The notes: generated by a model not told the origin, from the letters alone. Positions 8,939 through 18,279 are shown, counted from the first letter of the stretch. The stretch: DNA of 52,007 nt from DATFES01 sp035457725 (GCA_035457725.1 DATIBC010000045.1:1-52007); one strand, 5' to 3'. Translations and numbers: made by a program.

Positions 8939-10678
8939 TCAGCGCATCTCCTCGGCTGGTTCGACGCCCATGATCCGCAATCCCGAAGCGACGACGAGCC
9001 CCACCGCGCGCACCAACGCAAGCCGCGCCCGGGAGAGTTCGCGATCGCCCGCGACTACGAACCGCAACAAAGATTCGTCCTTGCCGCGCGTCCACAGGGC
9101 ATGGAACGACGCGGCCAAGTCGTAAAGATAGAAGGCCAGGCGGTGCGGCTCGCCCGCCTCGGCGGCGCTCTCGAGCAGGCGCGGCCATCCGGCGAGCGTC
9201 TTGATCAGCGCCAGTTCGTCGACATCCGAAAGAAGGCGATGATTGGCGGTGGCGAGCGACGCCTCCGAAAGGTCGAGGTCGGGCAACGCCGCGCGCGCTT
9301 GGCGCATCGCTGATCGCGTGCGCGCGTGCGCGTATTGCACGTAGAACACCGGATTGTCCTTCGACTGCTCGGTGACCCGCGCGAAATCGAAATCGAGGTG
9401 CTGGTCGTGCTTGCGCGTCAGCATGATGAAGCGCACGACGCCCGCGCCGACCTCGTCGATCACTTCGCGGAGCGTCACGAACGTTCCGGCGCGCTTCGAC
9501 ATACGGACCGGTTCGCCTTTGTCCAGCAGGTTGACAAGCTGGCAAATCCGTATCTCGAGCTCCATCTTGCCGTCGCTGATCGCGCGCACGGCAGCTTGCA
9601 TGCGCTTGATGTATCCGCCGTGATCGGCGCCCCAGACATCGACCAGGCGATCGAATCCGCGGCGCACCTTGTCGAGATGATAGGCGATGTCCGACGCGAA
9701 ATATGTCCACGATCCATCGGACTTCTGCAGCGGCCGATCGACGTCGTCGCCGAACTTGGTCGAGCGAAACAGCAGCTGCGGCCGCGGCTCCCAGTCGTCG
9801 GGCTTCATTCCCTTGGGCGGCTCAAGAACGCCGGTGTAAATGAGATCGCGCGATTTGAGGAAATCGACCGCCTGCTGGACCCTCCCTTTCTCGACGATAT
9901 CGTGACGTTCCGATGAAAATACGGCCTGACGGACCCCAAGCGACGCCAAATCGCCGCGGACCAGGTCCATCATCCGCGCGATGGCGAATTCGCGGAGTTC
10001 AGGCAACCACTCGCTCTCGGGTCTTCCCAACCACTTGCGTCCGTCGCGGGCGGCAAGCGCAACGCCGGCCGGCTTGAGGTATTCGCCGGGGTAAAGACCG
10101 TCTGGGATCGCGCCGATGGTCTCGCCGAGCGCCTCACGGTAGCGCAAGAACGCGGACCGAGCGAGGGCGTCGACCTGTGCGCCGGCGTCGTTGATATAGT
10201 ATTCGCGCGTCACTTCGAAACCGGTCTTCTCCAGCAACGCGGCGAGCGCGTCACCGACCACCGCGCCGCGGCAGTGGCCGACATGCAGTGGTCCGGTCGG
10301 ATTGGCCGAGACATATTCGACATTGACCTTGCGCCCTGCCCCCATCGCCGAGGCGCCGTATCGCTCGCCGGCGAGGAGGATTGCCGCGAGCTGGCGGTGC
10401 CATACTTCGTCGTTGAGGCGCAGGTTGATAAAGCCCGGGCCGGCGATCTCGGCCGCGCGGACGTCCTTGTTGTCGCGCAGCCGATTGGCCAGGAGCTCGG
10501 CGAAATCGCGCGGCTTCATGCCGGCGCTCTTGGCCAAGATCAACGCGGCATTGGTGGAGATGTCGCCATGCCCCGGATCGCGCGGCGGCTCGACCGCCAG
10601 GCGATCGAAGGCCAACGCCGCCGGAAGCTTTCCGGCGGCGGCAAGCGCTTCGAGAGCGCCGATGATCTCGCCGCGCAT
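8939..10678 (-). CDS. argS: Arginyl-tRNA synthetase
   Basis: Class I synthetase charging tRNA-Arg. From ATG 10678 the product has 579 aa. The HIGH-equivalent motif is in ANPTGPLHVGHCRG, and the anticodon-binding DALR domain (YVQYAHARTRS) closes the protein. A strong AAGGAGG lies at 10704-10698, which is 19 nt from this ATG but 7 nt from an in-frame CTG at 10690-10688. Starting at CTG would restore a NLF-type N-terminus common in the family, so the true protein may be 583 aa. It is 29 nt downstream of dgt. Confidence 0.93.
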   Translation of the reverse strand: MRGEIIGALEALAAAGKLPAALAFDRLAVEPPRDPGHGDISTNAALILAKSAGMKPRDFAELLANRLRDNKDVRAAEIAGPGFINLRLNDEVWHRQLAAILLAGERYGASAMGAGRKVNVEYVSANPTGPLHVGHCRGAVVGDALAALLEKTGFEVTREYYINDAGAQVDALARSAFLRYREALGETIGAIPDGLYPGEYLKPAGVALAARDGRKWLGRPESEWLPELREFAIARMMDLVRGDLASLGVRQAVFSSERHDIVEKGRVQQAVDFLKSRDLIYTGVLEPPKGMKPDDWEPRPQLLFRSTKFGDDVDRPLQKSDGSWTYFASDIAYHLDKVRRGFDRLVDVWGADHGGYIKRMQAAVRAISDGKMELEIRICQLVNLLDKGEPVRMSKRAGTFVTLREVIDEVGAGVVRFIMLTRKHDQHLDFDFARVTEQSKDNPVFYVQYAHARTRSAMRQARAALPDLDLSEASLATANHRLLSDVDELALIKTLAGWPRLLESAAEAGEPHRLAFYLYDLAASFHALWTRGKDESLLRFVVAGDRELSRARLALVRAVGLVVASGLRIMGVEPAEEMR

Positions 10679-10707
10679 CGTGTTGAACAGGTTGCTGCCT
10701 CCTTCGC

Positions 10708-11916
10708 TCAGCGTCGCTCTCCGAAAACGCGCGCATGGTCCTGAAACGCGAACCGATCGGTCATACCCGCGATGTAATCGGCAACCAGTCGCGCCGTCCG
10801 CGGCGTCCGCGGGCCTTCGGCGCGCACGCGCCACTCCTGGGGTAGTCGCTCGGGCCTCTCGAGGTAGGCCGCGAATAGCGCGCCGACGACTCGCCGGGCG
10901 TTTTCACGCTCCTGATTCACCCGCTCATGTCGATACATGCGCGCATGGAGGAATTCGCGCAAGCCTTGCATTTGCCGCAGCATCGAGTCGGAGAACGCAA
11001 TCAACGCGCCGCGGTGCCTGCGAACGTCGTCGGCGGACCGCGGCGCGGCGGCGCCGAGCCTCCGGCGCGATTCGTCCAGTAGGTCGGTCGCCATGCGGTC
11101 GATCAGCCGCCGAATCGATTCGCCGATCAATCGACTCGCCTCGATATCGCCATGGAGGCGGCGCACTTCGGCCAATGTCGCGCCGACCAGCGGCACCTCC
11201 GCCAGATCGGCGAGCGAGAACAACTCGGCGCGCAAGCCGTCATCGACATCGTGATTGTTGTAGGCGATATCGTCGGCGAGCGAGGCGACCTGCGCCTCGG
11301 CGCCGGGCCAGGTGTCAAGCCACAGATCGTGCGTCGCGGCGTATTCGAGGATCGCCGCCGGCAACGGCCCGGATTTGACCGCCTGTGGTCCGGTCAGCGG
11401 GCCATTGTGCTTGACGACGCCTTCGAGACATTCCCAAGTCAGGTTGAGCCCGTCGAAACCGGCATAGCGGTGCTCGAGCTTGGTCAGAATACGCAATGTC
11501 TGCGCGTTGTGATCGAAGCCCCCGAACTCCGTCATCGCTTCGTTGAGCGCCTCCTCGCCGGTATGTCCGAACGGCGTATGGCCGAGATCGTGGGCTAGCG
11601 CCACCGCTTCGGCGAGATCTTCGTCCAACCCCAATGCGCGGCCGACCGTTCGTGCGATCTGCGCCACCTCGAGCGAGTGGGTAAGCCTTGTCCGGTAATG
11701 ATCGCCTTCGTGGTAGACGAAGACCTGCGTCTTGTGCTTGAGCCGGCGGAAAGCGGTGGAATGAATGATCCGATCACGATCACGCTGGAATTCGCTGCGC
11801 ATGGCGCTTGGCGGCTCGGGGAACAGCCGGCCACGGCTCGTCTCAAACACGCACGCGAAGGGCGCGCGCGCGGGAATGAATCTCGCCGTCGGTTGCTTGC
11901 GAGCTTTCATCGCCAT
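10708..11916 (-). CDS. dgt: dGTP triphosphohydrolase-like HD protein
   Basis: Deoxyguanosinetriphosphate triphosphohydrolase-like protein, hydrolysing dNTPs to nucleoside and triphosphate. The 402-aa product carries the HD-domain metal ligands: His80 (in RTRLTHSLEVAQIA), His109-Asp110 (in AHDLGHTPFGHTGE) and a later Asp in SLADDIAYNNHDVDD. Length and motifs fit the short Dgt-like proteins found beside argS and divergent to erpA in many alphaproteobacteria. It starts at ATG 11916, 202 nt from erpA on the other strand. Confidence 0.92.
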   Translation of the reverse strand: MAMKARKQPTARFIPARAPFACVFETSRGRLFPEPPSAMRSEFQRDRDRIIHSTAFRRLKHKTQVFVYHEGDHYRTRLTHSLEVAQIARTVGRALGLDEDLAEAVALAHDLGHTPFGHTGEEALNEAMTEFGGFDHNAQTLRILTKLEHRYAGFDGLNLTWECLEGVVKHNGPLTGPQAVKSGPLPAAILEYAATHDLWLDTWPGAEAQVASLADDIAYNNHDVDDGLRAELFSLADLAEVPLVGATLAEVRRLHGDIEASRLIGESIRRLIDRMATDLLDESRRRLGAAAPRSADDVRRHRGALIAFSDSMLRQMQGLREFLHARMYRHERVNQERENARRVVGALFAAYLERPERLPQEWRVRAEGPRTPRTARLVADYIAGMTDRFAFQDHARVFGERR

Positions 11917-12022
11917 CAGCCGAAGCTACAGTCGGCGCACCCTCGCCCGCAACGCCGGCCGACGCGCTGCGCCATTGAATCTGCTTCAAAATCGCCGATC
12001 GGCGTCGCAGCGGGAGCACGAA

Positions 12023-12051
12023 TTGACAAAGCGTTCTAAGTGCTTACATAT
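12023..12051 (+). promoter_or_regulatory. Sigma70-type promoter for erpA
   Basis: TTGACA (12023-12028) matches the -35 consensus exactly and is followed after 17 nt by ACATAT (12046-12051). It sits about 68 nt before the erpA ATG in the divergent dgt/erpA region. No clear operator was recognised. Confidence 0.6.
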
Positions 12052-12118
12052 GATTGCAGGACGCCGGGCTGAGTTTTCACTAGACTTTGGGCGTGAACGT
12101 CACGATTTCGAGGGGCTT

Positions 12119-12475
12119 ATGCCGACGAGCGACATTTCAGCGCCAGCACGGGGAGTCGAACTGACCGAGTCGGCGGCGCGGCGTATCGCCTGGTTGCAGA
12201 ACCAGGAGGAGCATCAGGGTTTGATGCTGCGCGTGTCGGTTTCGGGCGGCGGCTGCTCGGGGTTCCAGTACGGTTTTACGTTCGACGACCAAAAAGGTGA
12301 AACCGACTTGGTCATCGAGCGTGACGGGGCGGTGGTCCTCGTCGACGAGGTGTCGCTTGAATTACTCGCTGGCGCGACAATCGACTATGCCGAGGACATG
12401 ATCGGCGCCGCCTTCTCGATCAAGAACCCGCAGGCCAAGAGCTCCTGCGGCTGTGGCAACAGCTTTTCGGTCTGA
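12119..12475 (+). CDS. erpA: Iron-sulfur cluster insertion protein, HesB/IscA family
   Basis: A-type carrier that delivers Fe-S clusters to apoproteins. The 118-aa product has the three conserved cysteines: C46 in SGGGCSGFQY, and C110/C112 in SSCGCGNSF. The start is the ATG at 12119 just after GAGGGG; a longer frame running back through the upstream region lacks family similarity. ErpA is favoured over IscA because the gene stands next to dgt and not in an isc or suf operon. A rho-independent terminator follows directly. Confidence 0.9.
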   Translation: MPTSDISAPARGVELTESAARRIAWLQNQEEHQGLMLRVSVSGGGCSGFQYGFTFDDQKGETDLVIERDGAVVLVDEVSLELLAGATIDYAEDMIGAAFSIKNPQAKSSCGCGNSFSV

Positions 12476-12498
12476 CCGCAGGCTGGCATGGAAATGGT

Positions 12499-12530
12499 AG
12501 GCCCGCCATTCTCGGCGGGCCTTTTGCTTT
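12499..12530 (+). terminator. Rho-independent terminator after erpA
   Basis: Perfect 9-bp inverted repeat AGGCCCGCC (12499-12507) and GGCGGGCCT (12514-12522) with a 6-nt loop, followed by a T-rich stretch (TTTTGCTTT). Confidence 0.85.
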
Positions 12531-12560
12531 GCCGACAGTCCGCGCTAACCTGATTGGCGC

Positions 12561-13334
12561 ATGACCAAGATCGCCACCTGGAACGTGAATTCGGTCAAGG
12601 CCCGCATCGGCCATGTCCTCGATTACTTGAAGCAGGCCAAACCCGACATCCTGCTCCTGCAGGAGATCAAATGCCTCGATGGCGATTTTCCGCGCCTCGA
12701 AATCGAAGCCATGGGCTATGGCGTCGAGACGGTCGGCCAGAAGAGCTACAACGGCGTGGCGATCGTGGCCAAGGGCAAGATCGGCGCCGTGGTCAGGCGG
12801 TTACCCGGCGAAAAATCCGACGAACAGGCGCGTTATATCGAAGCCTCCGTCGACGAGTGGCGGGTCGCGTCGATCTATCTGCCCAATGGGAACCCTGTTC
12901 CTGGCGAGAAGTTCGCCTACAAACTCGCTTGGCTGGACCGGCTCTATGCGCACGTCGCGCACCTGTTGGCCGAAGGGCGACGCCTCGTGCTCGGCGGCGA
13001 CTACAACGTCGCTCCGACCGACGCCGATGTTTACGACCCGGGCGCGTGGGCCGGCGATGCCCTGTGCCGGCCGGAATCGCGCGCCGCCTTCCGCAAGCTT
13101 CTTTATCTCGGACTCACCGACGCGGTCCGCGCGCTGCATCCGCAGCCCGGCATCTACACCTACTGGGATTACATGCAGAACCGCTTCCCCAAAGACGAGG
13201 GGCTGCGCATCGACCATCTCTTGCTGTCGCCCGAGGCCGCCGATCGTCTCGATGCCGCGGGCGTCGACAAGGGGCCGCGCGCCAAAGACAAGGCATCCGA
13301 CCACACGCCCGTGTGGTGCGAGCTCAAGGATTAG
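12561..13334 (+). CDS. xth: Exodeoxyribonuclease III
   Basis: AP endonuclease and 3'-5' exonuclease of base-excision repair. The 257-aa product has the EEP-fold motifs: ATWNVNSVKAR at the N-terminus, the metal Glu35 in LLLQEIKC, GGDYNVAPTD mid-protein, and the catalytic SDHTPVW at 246-252. It starts at ATG 12561 after the erpA terminator. The GFA-family gene begins 3 nt after its stop, suggesting joint transcription. Confidence 0.94.
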   Translation: MTKIATWNVNSVKARIGHVLDYLKQAKPDILLLQEIKCLDGDFPRLEIEAMGYGVETVGQKSYNGVAIVAKGKIGAVVRRLPGEKSDEQARYIEASVDEWRVASIYLPNGNPVPGEKFAYKLAWLDRLYAHVAHLLAEGRRLVLGGDYNVAPTDADVYDPGAWAGDALCRPESRAAFRKLLYLGLTDAVRALHPQPGIYTYWDYMQNRFPKDEGLRIDHLLLSPEAADRLDAAGVDKGPRAKDKASDHTPVWCELKD

Positions 13335-13337
13335 CCG

Positions 13338-13766
13338 ATGGCCCAAACGCCAATCTCGACGTTCACCGGCGGCTGCCTCTGCGGCAAGGTACGTTGGCGC
13401 GCCGAGGGGGAGCCGTTTCATGTCAACCACTGCCATTGCGAGATGTGTCGCCGGGCGAGCGGTGCGCCGATCGTAACCTGGGCGACGTTCCCTTCCTCCA
13501 AGGTCGATTTCGACGGTCCGCGCGTCGTGCGCCGCTCCTCCCAAATCGCTTCGCGCAGTTTTTGTGGCGAGTGCGGCTCCCCGCTGACATGGCAAGGCGA
13601 TGCGAGCCCGGCGGAGATCGATCTAACCGCAGGGACGTTCGACGATCCCTCCTCGCTCATGCCGCGCGATCATCTGTGGACGGACAGTCGCGTCGCGTGG
13701 CTGACGATCAGCGACGATCTACCTCGTTATCGGACCAGTCGAAAGGGCGGATTGACGGAGAAGTGA
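13338..13766 (+). CDS. GFA/CENP-V family zinc protein (first of two)
   Basis: Small Zn-binding protein of the glutathione-dependent formaldehyde-activating-enzyme family; most members have no proven activity. The 142-aa product carries the conserved cysteine sets GGCLCG, NHCHCEMCRR and CGECGSP. It directly follows xth. A paralog with the same motif order begins 36 nt downstream. Whether it binds glutathione adducts here cannot be told from sequence. Confidence 0.85.
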   Translation: MAQTPISTFTGGCLCGKVRWRAEGEPFHVNHCHCEMCRRASGAPIVTWATFPSSKVDFDGPRVVRRSSQIASRSFCGECGSPLTWQGDASPAEIDLTAGTFDDPSSLMPRDHLWTDSRVAWLTISDDLPRYRTSRKGGLTEK

Positions 13767-13802
13767 CTCCGCCCTGCGGCCGAGCGGCGTTATAGCTTCT
13801 GA

Positions 13803-14240
13803 ATGTCGAATAACGCCGCCATTGCGCGCCGCGGCGGCGGATGTCTATGCGGCGCCATCCGCTATGAAACGCTCGGCGAACCGACCAGCGTCGGGCATTG
13901 CCATTGCACGCTTTGCCGGCGCGCCAGCGGCGCGGCGTTCGTGACATGGGCGGTGTTTCCAGCCGGGGCGTTCGCTTTCACCAGAGGGGCGCCGAAGATA
14001 ATCCGATCCTCGCCCAAGGCTGAGCGGGCGTTCTGCGCCGCCTGCGGCACGCCGCTGTGGTTCCGTTACACCGAAGGGCCGGCCGACATCGACGTGACCG
14101 TGGCCACGTTCGACGACCCGTCGGAGCTCGTACCGCAATACGCGATCTGGACGTCGTCGCGCGTGGCGTGGCTCGATCTCGACCGCCACCTGCCGCGCTA
14201 TCCCGACGACGGGCCGGATTTCTCGCCCTACAAGGGCTGA
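13803..14240 (+). CDS. GFA/CENP-V family zinc protein (second of two)
   Basis: The 145-aa product shows the same cysteine sets as its neighbour (GGCLCG, GHCHCTLCRR, FCAACGTP) and the family ending with AVATFDDPSELVP-like and WLDLDRHLPRY-like segments. The two proteins are clearly related but diverged along their length, pointing to an old duplication. It ends 4 nt before the convergent gene at 14245. Confidence 0.85.
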   Translation: MSNNAAIARRGGGCLCGAIRYETLGEPTSVGHCHCTLCRRASGAAFVTWAVFPAGAFAFTRGAPKIIRSSPKAERAFCAACGTPLWFRYTEGPADIDVTVATFDDPSELVPQYAIWTSSRVAWLDLDRHLPRYPDDGPDFSPYKG

Positions 14241-14244
14241 GACG

Positions 14245-14721
14245 TCAGCGAAGCTCGATGCGATGGGCGAAGGTATCGCCGTCGCTGACCGTGATCTGGG
14301 TGAATCCCAGCAACTTCGCCAAATCGAAGAAGGTGAAATATTCCTCGACGGCGGTGTCGCGGAAGAGCGGCGACAGGCGCGCCAATGCGGTTAGCGAGGC
14401 GAATAGCGCGCGGGCGCGATAGATCGTATTGAACTGACCGTCACCGGTGGCAACGACGATCAGTTTCTCGGCATCGTCGCCTTTGGCGAATATGGCGAAT
14501 TGCGGAGGATAGGGTTGGTCATAGATAAACTTGGTCAGGCCGGTGACGAACCCGATGCGCCGTGAGCGGTTGCTATCCTCGAGCTTCGGCGCGCGCGAGA
14601 CATAAACTTCCCGGCTCGAGATTTCGGGATAGTAATAACCTTCATGGCGCTCGTCGGCCGATGCCGCCGTTGCCGTCGAAAGAACGACGATCGCCGCAAG
14701 AGCAAGTTTGACCGGTTTCAT
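14245..14721 (-). CDS. Exported protein of unknown function
   Basis: From ATG 14721 the product has 158 aa with a signal peptide (MKPVKLALAAIVVLS..., cleavage probably after ASA, about residue 22). The mature part begins DERHEGYYYPEISSREVYVSR and is rich in aromatic residues. I recall similar short exported alphaproteobacterial proteins carrying a doubtful molybdopterin-guanine dinucleotide biosynthesis label; nothing in the sequence supports that function. Its ATG shares one base with the TAA stop of the M81 peptidase gene (TAATG at 14723-14719), so the two are translationally coupled. Confidence 0.75.
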   Translation of the reverse strand: MKPVKLALAAIVVLSTATAASADERHEGYYYPEISSREVYVSRAPKLEDSNRSRRIGFVTGLTKFIYDQPYPPQFAIFAKGDDAEKLIVVATGDGQFNTIYRARALFASLTALARLSPLFRDTAVEEYFTFFDLAKLLGFTQITVSDGDTFAHRIELR

Positions 14722-16235
14722 TACCGCTCCGCCGCGCTCGCGGACATCATTGGCCCGTGCGGCTTGAGACGCACTCCCGGCCGCAATTTTCGCCACGGCA
14801 GCGTCGCCGTATCGGCGGGATTGGGACCGGGCGAGGCAACGACGAAGACGCCGCAGGCGATCGGCTGGAAGTGGGCGCGAAAATGCACCGAGCTCTTCAG
14901 TCCAAGCACGCGCTGGCGCGCCGGTTCGATGCCGAGGTGGCGAAACATCTCCTGGTCGGCCGCCTGCACCTTCTTTGACGCAACGACGACGGTCACCCCA
15001 TTGTGACGCAGCGCCGCCATCGGCCCAAGCCGCATCTTGAATCCGCCGTAAAACGGCCCGGAACAGACGAAGTTGCCGTCGCCGAGCCGAACCACCTCGA
15101 AACGCCCGACCAGCGGCCGTTGACCAGGCAGCCCCGACTTTGCGCCCAGCGAAAACTCAAGATCGGCGCCAAGGCCCGCCTCGTGCGCCAGGCGCGCGGC
15201 GTTCGCGTCGATGAGCAGGCCCAACACAGCGTCCTCGGCGCGCAATCGGATCATCGCGGCGAGCAGTCCAACGGTGTCACCGTTGCCGCCGGCGCCCGGA
15301 TTATCCTGGGTATCGGCGAGCACGACGGGGGGGCCGCCCGGCGCGGTCATCGCAATCGCGCGACGTACGCCTTCCTCGGCGGTCACCAACCCCGGATCGA
15401 AAGCTCCCTCGGACGCTTCGACGAGATCGGCGAGCGCGTCGACGGCGCGACTGGCTTGGCGTGCTTGGGCGGCGTAGCCGAAGACCGACGGGCCGCAATC
15501 GGCGATGTCCGCGGCAGGAAATCCGGCCGCGAACGACAGCGTGGCTCCCGTGTCGCGCTCGACCTCGCCGAGCCGCGCGTAAATAGACCGCGCTGGATCG
15601 ATCAGCGTGCATTGCGCGGTGAGCGGGATCAGGAAGGGAACTTGACGGAACGCCTTCTTCGGCTTTTCGCCCGCGGCGAGCAACGCATCGAGCGTGGTGG
15701 CGGCACGTCGGCCGGTATCCGCCATGTCGACATGCGGGTAAGTACGATAGGCCACCAGCGCCTCGGCGAAATCGATCATCGCCCGGCTGACATTGGCGTG
15801 AAGATCGAGGCTGGCGACCACCGCTACGCGGGGACCCACCGTCGCGCGAATGCGGCGCAGAACTTCTGCTTCGCCGTCGTCGACATGTTCGGCAACCATC
15901 GCTCCGTGGAGGTCGAGATACACCGCGTCGACCGGCATTGCCCGCTTCAACTCCTCGATCATTGCGCCGACGATGTGCTCGAACGCCTCGCGCGTAACAT
16001 GTGCCGATGGCGTTGCATTCGCCCACACCAGGGGCGCGATTCGATGCCCATTGCCGCGCGCCGCGGCGATGAAACCGGCGAGCGGGATATTGGCCCCTGC
16101 GACGACGTCGGGAACGCCGTGCCCGCGCGTCAGCGGCGGCCAACCGCCGCCGTGGCGAAAATCATCCAGCGTCGCCTTCGATGGCGCGAAGGTGTTGGTC
16201 TCGTGCTGGAACCCGGCGGCGGCGATGGTGGGCAT
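14721..16235 (-). CDS. M81 family metallopeptidase, MlrC-like
   Basis: Zinc peptidase family named for microcystinase C. The product is about 504 aa from ATG 16235 (a TTG three codons upstream is also possible). Family features: GFQHETNTF near the N-terminus, VDAVYLDLHGAM and VVASLDLHANVS with likely metal His/Asp residues, TYPHVDMADTGRRAA, and GAGGNGDT mid-protein. MlrC homologs are widespread in bacteria that never meet microcystin, so the substrate is probably another small peptide or amide. It is coupled to the exported protein downstream. Confidence 0.85.
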   Translation of the reverse strand: MPTIAAAGFQHETNTFAPSKATLDDFRHGGGWPPLTRGHGVPDVVAGANIPLAGFIAAARGNGHRIAPLVWANATPSAHVTREAFEHIVGAMIEELKRAMPVDAVYLDLHGAMVAEHVDDGEAEVLRRIRATVGPRVAVVASLDLHANVSRAMIDFAEALVAYRTYPHVDMADTGRRAATTLDALLAAGEKPKKAFRQVPFLIPLTAQCTLIDPARSIYARLGEVERDTGATLSFAAGFPAADIADCGPSVFGYAAQARQASRAVDALADLVEASEGAFDPGLVTAEEGVRRAIAMTAPGGPPVVLADTQDNPGAGGNGDTVGLLAAMIRLRAEDAVLGLLIDANAARLAHEAGLGADLEFSLGAKSGLPGQRPLVGRFEVVRLGDGNFVCSGPFYGGFKMRLGPMAALRHNGVTVVVASKKVQAADQEMFRHLGIEPARQRVLGLKSSVHFRAHFQPIACGVFVVASPGPNPADTATLPWRKLRPGVRLKPHGPMMSASAAER

Positions 16236-16452
16236 GGGAGGCAAGTAAGGCCGCCGCCGCTTGGGCGCAAGAGAATTTCAGGAAGCCAAGTTCGAATATG
16301 GCTTCGCTACCGCATCGCCGGGATGCAATGGTTGGTTCCGGAGGGCGGACTGCCTCGACATGGAGCGACGCCTAACGCGTCCGCCGGTTGATCGCGGCCT
16401 CGGGCAATTTAGCGACGCGCAACGGCCGCACTGACGATGCGACCGCCACATC

Positions 16453-18183
16453 CTAGATATCCGCGTACACGTGCGTCTCAGCTTTGGCGCCGGGATGGGT
16501 GACGGCGCCCTTCTCGGCCGGACCGACGGTTTGCGCATACTTCCACAGCGTGCCCGATTGGTAATCGTGACGGCGCGGCTTCCACGCCTTGCGCCGCGAC
16601 TTGAGTTCGGCGGCCGACAGCCGGACCTCGAGAAGGCCCTTGACCGCATCGATGTGAATGACGTCGCCGTTCTTGAGCAAGCCGATAGGCCCGCCCACCG
16701 CGGCTTCCGGTCCGACGTGACCGATGCAGAAACCGCGCGTGCCGCCCGAGAATCGCCCGTCGGTGATCAACGCCACCTTCTCGCCCATGCCTTGGCCATA
16801 GAGCGCCGAGGTGGTCGACAGCATCTCGCGCATTCCCGGACCGCCCTTGGGTCCCTCGTAGCGGATGACCAACACCTCGCCTTGTTTGTACTTGCGTTCG
16901 GTAACCGCCGCGAACGCTTCCTCTTCGCTGTCGAAGACGCGAGCCGGGCCGGTGAACTGTTGCGACTTGAGGCCGACCACTTTGACGATCGCGCCCTCGG
17001 GCGCAAGATTGCCCTTGAGACCAACCACGCCGCCGGTCTTGGAAAGCGGACGACTGGTCGGGTAAACGACATCCTGGTTCTTCGGCACAACGACATCCTT
17101 GAGGTTTTCGGCGATCGTCTTGCCGCTCACCGTGATGCAGTCGCCGTGCAGGAAGCCTCCGTCGAGAAGCGCCTTCATCAGCACCGGCACGCCGCCAACC
17201 TCGTACAAATCCTTGGCGACGTACTTTCCGCCCGGCTTGAAGTCGGCGATATACGGCGTGCGGCGGAAGATGGCGCAGACGTCGTGCAGATCGAAATCGA
17301 TGCCCGCCTCGTGCGCCATCGCCGGCAGGTGAAGCCCGGCATTGGTCGAGCCGCCCGACGCCGCCACCACGGTCGCGGCGTTCTCCAGCGACTTGCGGGT
17401 GACGATATCGCGCGGCCGGATCTTGCGCTTCAGCAGCTCCATCACCGCCGCGCCCGAGGCTTCGGCGTATAGGTCGCGCGAATCGTAGGGCGCCGGCGCC
17501 CCGGCCGATCCCGGCAGCGCGAGGCCGATGGCTTCCGAGACGCACGCCATCGTATTGGCGGTGAATTGCCCGCCGCACGATCCCGCCGATGGGCAGGCCA
17601 CGCATTCGAGCTCGTGCAGATCGTCATCGGACATCTTGCCGGCCGAATGCGCGCCGACGCCCTCGAACACGTCGACGACCGTGACGTCCCGGCCCTTGAA
17701 GCGACCGGGCAGGATCGAACCGCCGTACATGAAGACCGAGGGAACGTTGAGGCGGATCATCGCCATCATCAGCCCCGGAAGCGATTTGTCGCATCCGGCG
17801 AGGCCGACCAACGCATCGTAACAATGCCCACGCATGGTGAGCTCGGTTGAATCGGCGATCACCTCGCGGCTGATCAAGGACGATTTCATGCCCTGATGCC
17901 CCATCGCGATGCCGTCGGTGACGGTGATCGTGGTGAACTCGCGCGGTGTGCCGCCGGCGGCGTTGACGCCTTTCTTGGCGGCTTGCGCCTGGCGCATCAG
18001 CGCAATGTTGCACGGCGCCGCCTCGTTCCATGTGGTCACCACGCCGACCAGCGGCTGATAGATCTCGGCCTCGCTCAACCCCATCGCATAGAGGTAGGAG
18101 CGATGCGGCGCGCGTTCAGGGCCGACCGTCGAATGGCGGCTCGGCAACTTCGATTTGTCGAATTTCATCTTGCCGGCGGGCAT
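16453..18183 (-). CDS. ilvD: Dihydroxy-acid dehydratase
   Basis: Converts 2,3-dihydroxy-3-methylvalerate or isovalerate to the 2-keto acid in isoleucine/valine synthesis. The 576-aa product contains the three Fe-S-ligand cysteine contexts NEAAPCN, GLAGCDKS and CPSAGSCGGQFTANTM, and the C-terminal GRFSGGTRGFCIGHVGPEA block. The start ATG 18183 is preceded by GAGGAAA. It stands alone, with 96 nt to valS upstream and about 217 empty nt to the M81 gene downstream. Confidence 0.95.
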   Translation of the reverse strand: MPAGKMKFDKSKLPSRHSTVGPERAPHRSYLYAMGLSEAEIYQPLVGVVTTWNEAAPCNIALMRQAQAAKKGVNAAGGTPREFTTITVTDGIAMGHQGMKSSLISREVIADSTELTMRGHCYDALVGLAGCDKSLPGLMMAMIRLNVPSVFMYGGSILPGRFKGRDVTVVDVFEGVGAHSAGKMSDDDLHELECVACPSAGSCGGQFTANTMACVSEAIGLALPGSAGAPAPYDSRDLYAEASGAAVMELLKRKIRPRDIVTRKSLENAATVVAASGGSTNAGLHLPAMAHEAGIDFDLHDVCAIFRRTPYIADFKPGGKYVAKDLYEVGGVPVLMKALLDGGFLHGDCITVSGKTIAENLKDVVVPKNQDVVYPTSRPLSKTGGVVGLKGNLAPEGAIVKVVGLKSQQFTGPARVFDSEEEAFAAVTERKYKQGEVLVIRYEGPKGGPGMREMLSTTSALYGQGMGEKVALITDGRFSGGTRGFCIGHVGPEAAVGGPIGLLKNGDVIHIDAVKGLLEVRLSAAELKSRRKAWKPRRHDYQSGTLWKYAQTVGPAEKGAVTHPGAKAETHVYADI

Positions 18184-18279
18184 GGCGTTTCCTCGATTTC
18201 GGGCGTTACCGCCGGCAGATTACAGAGCGGTCGCGCGGATGTGTAGGCCCCCCAACCGGATGTCGGTCCTGCATGGGGT

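Noticed and set aside
15003..16391. 462-codon plus-strand open frame opposite the M81 peptidase gene
   Set aside because: Arg/His/Gly-rich with no domain; the minus-strand gene has clear family motifs.
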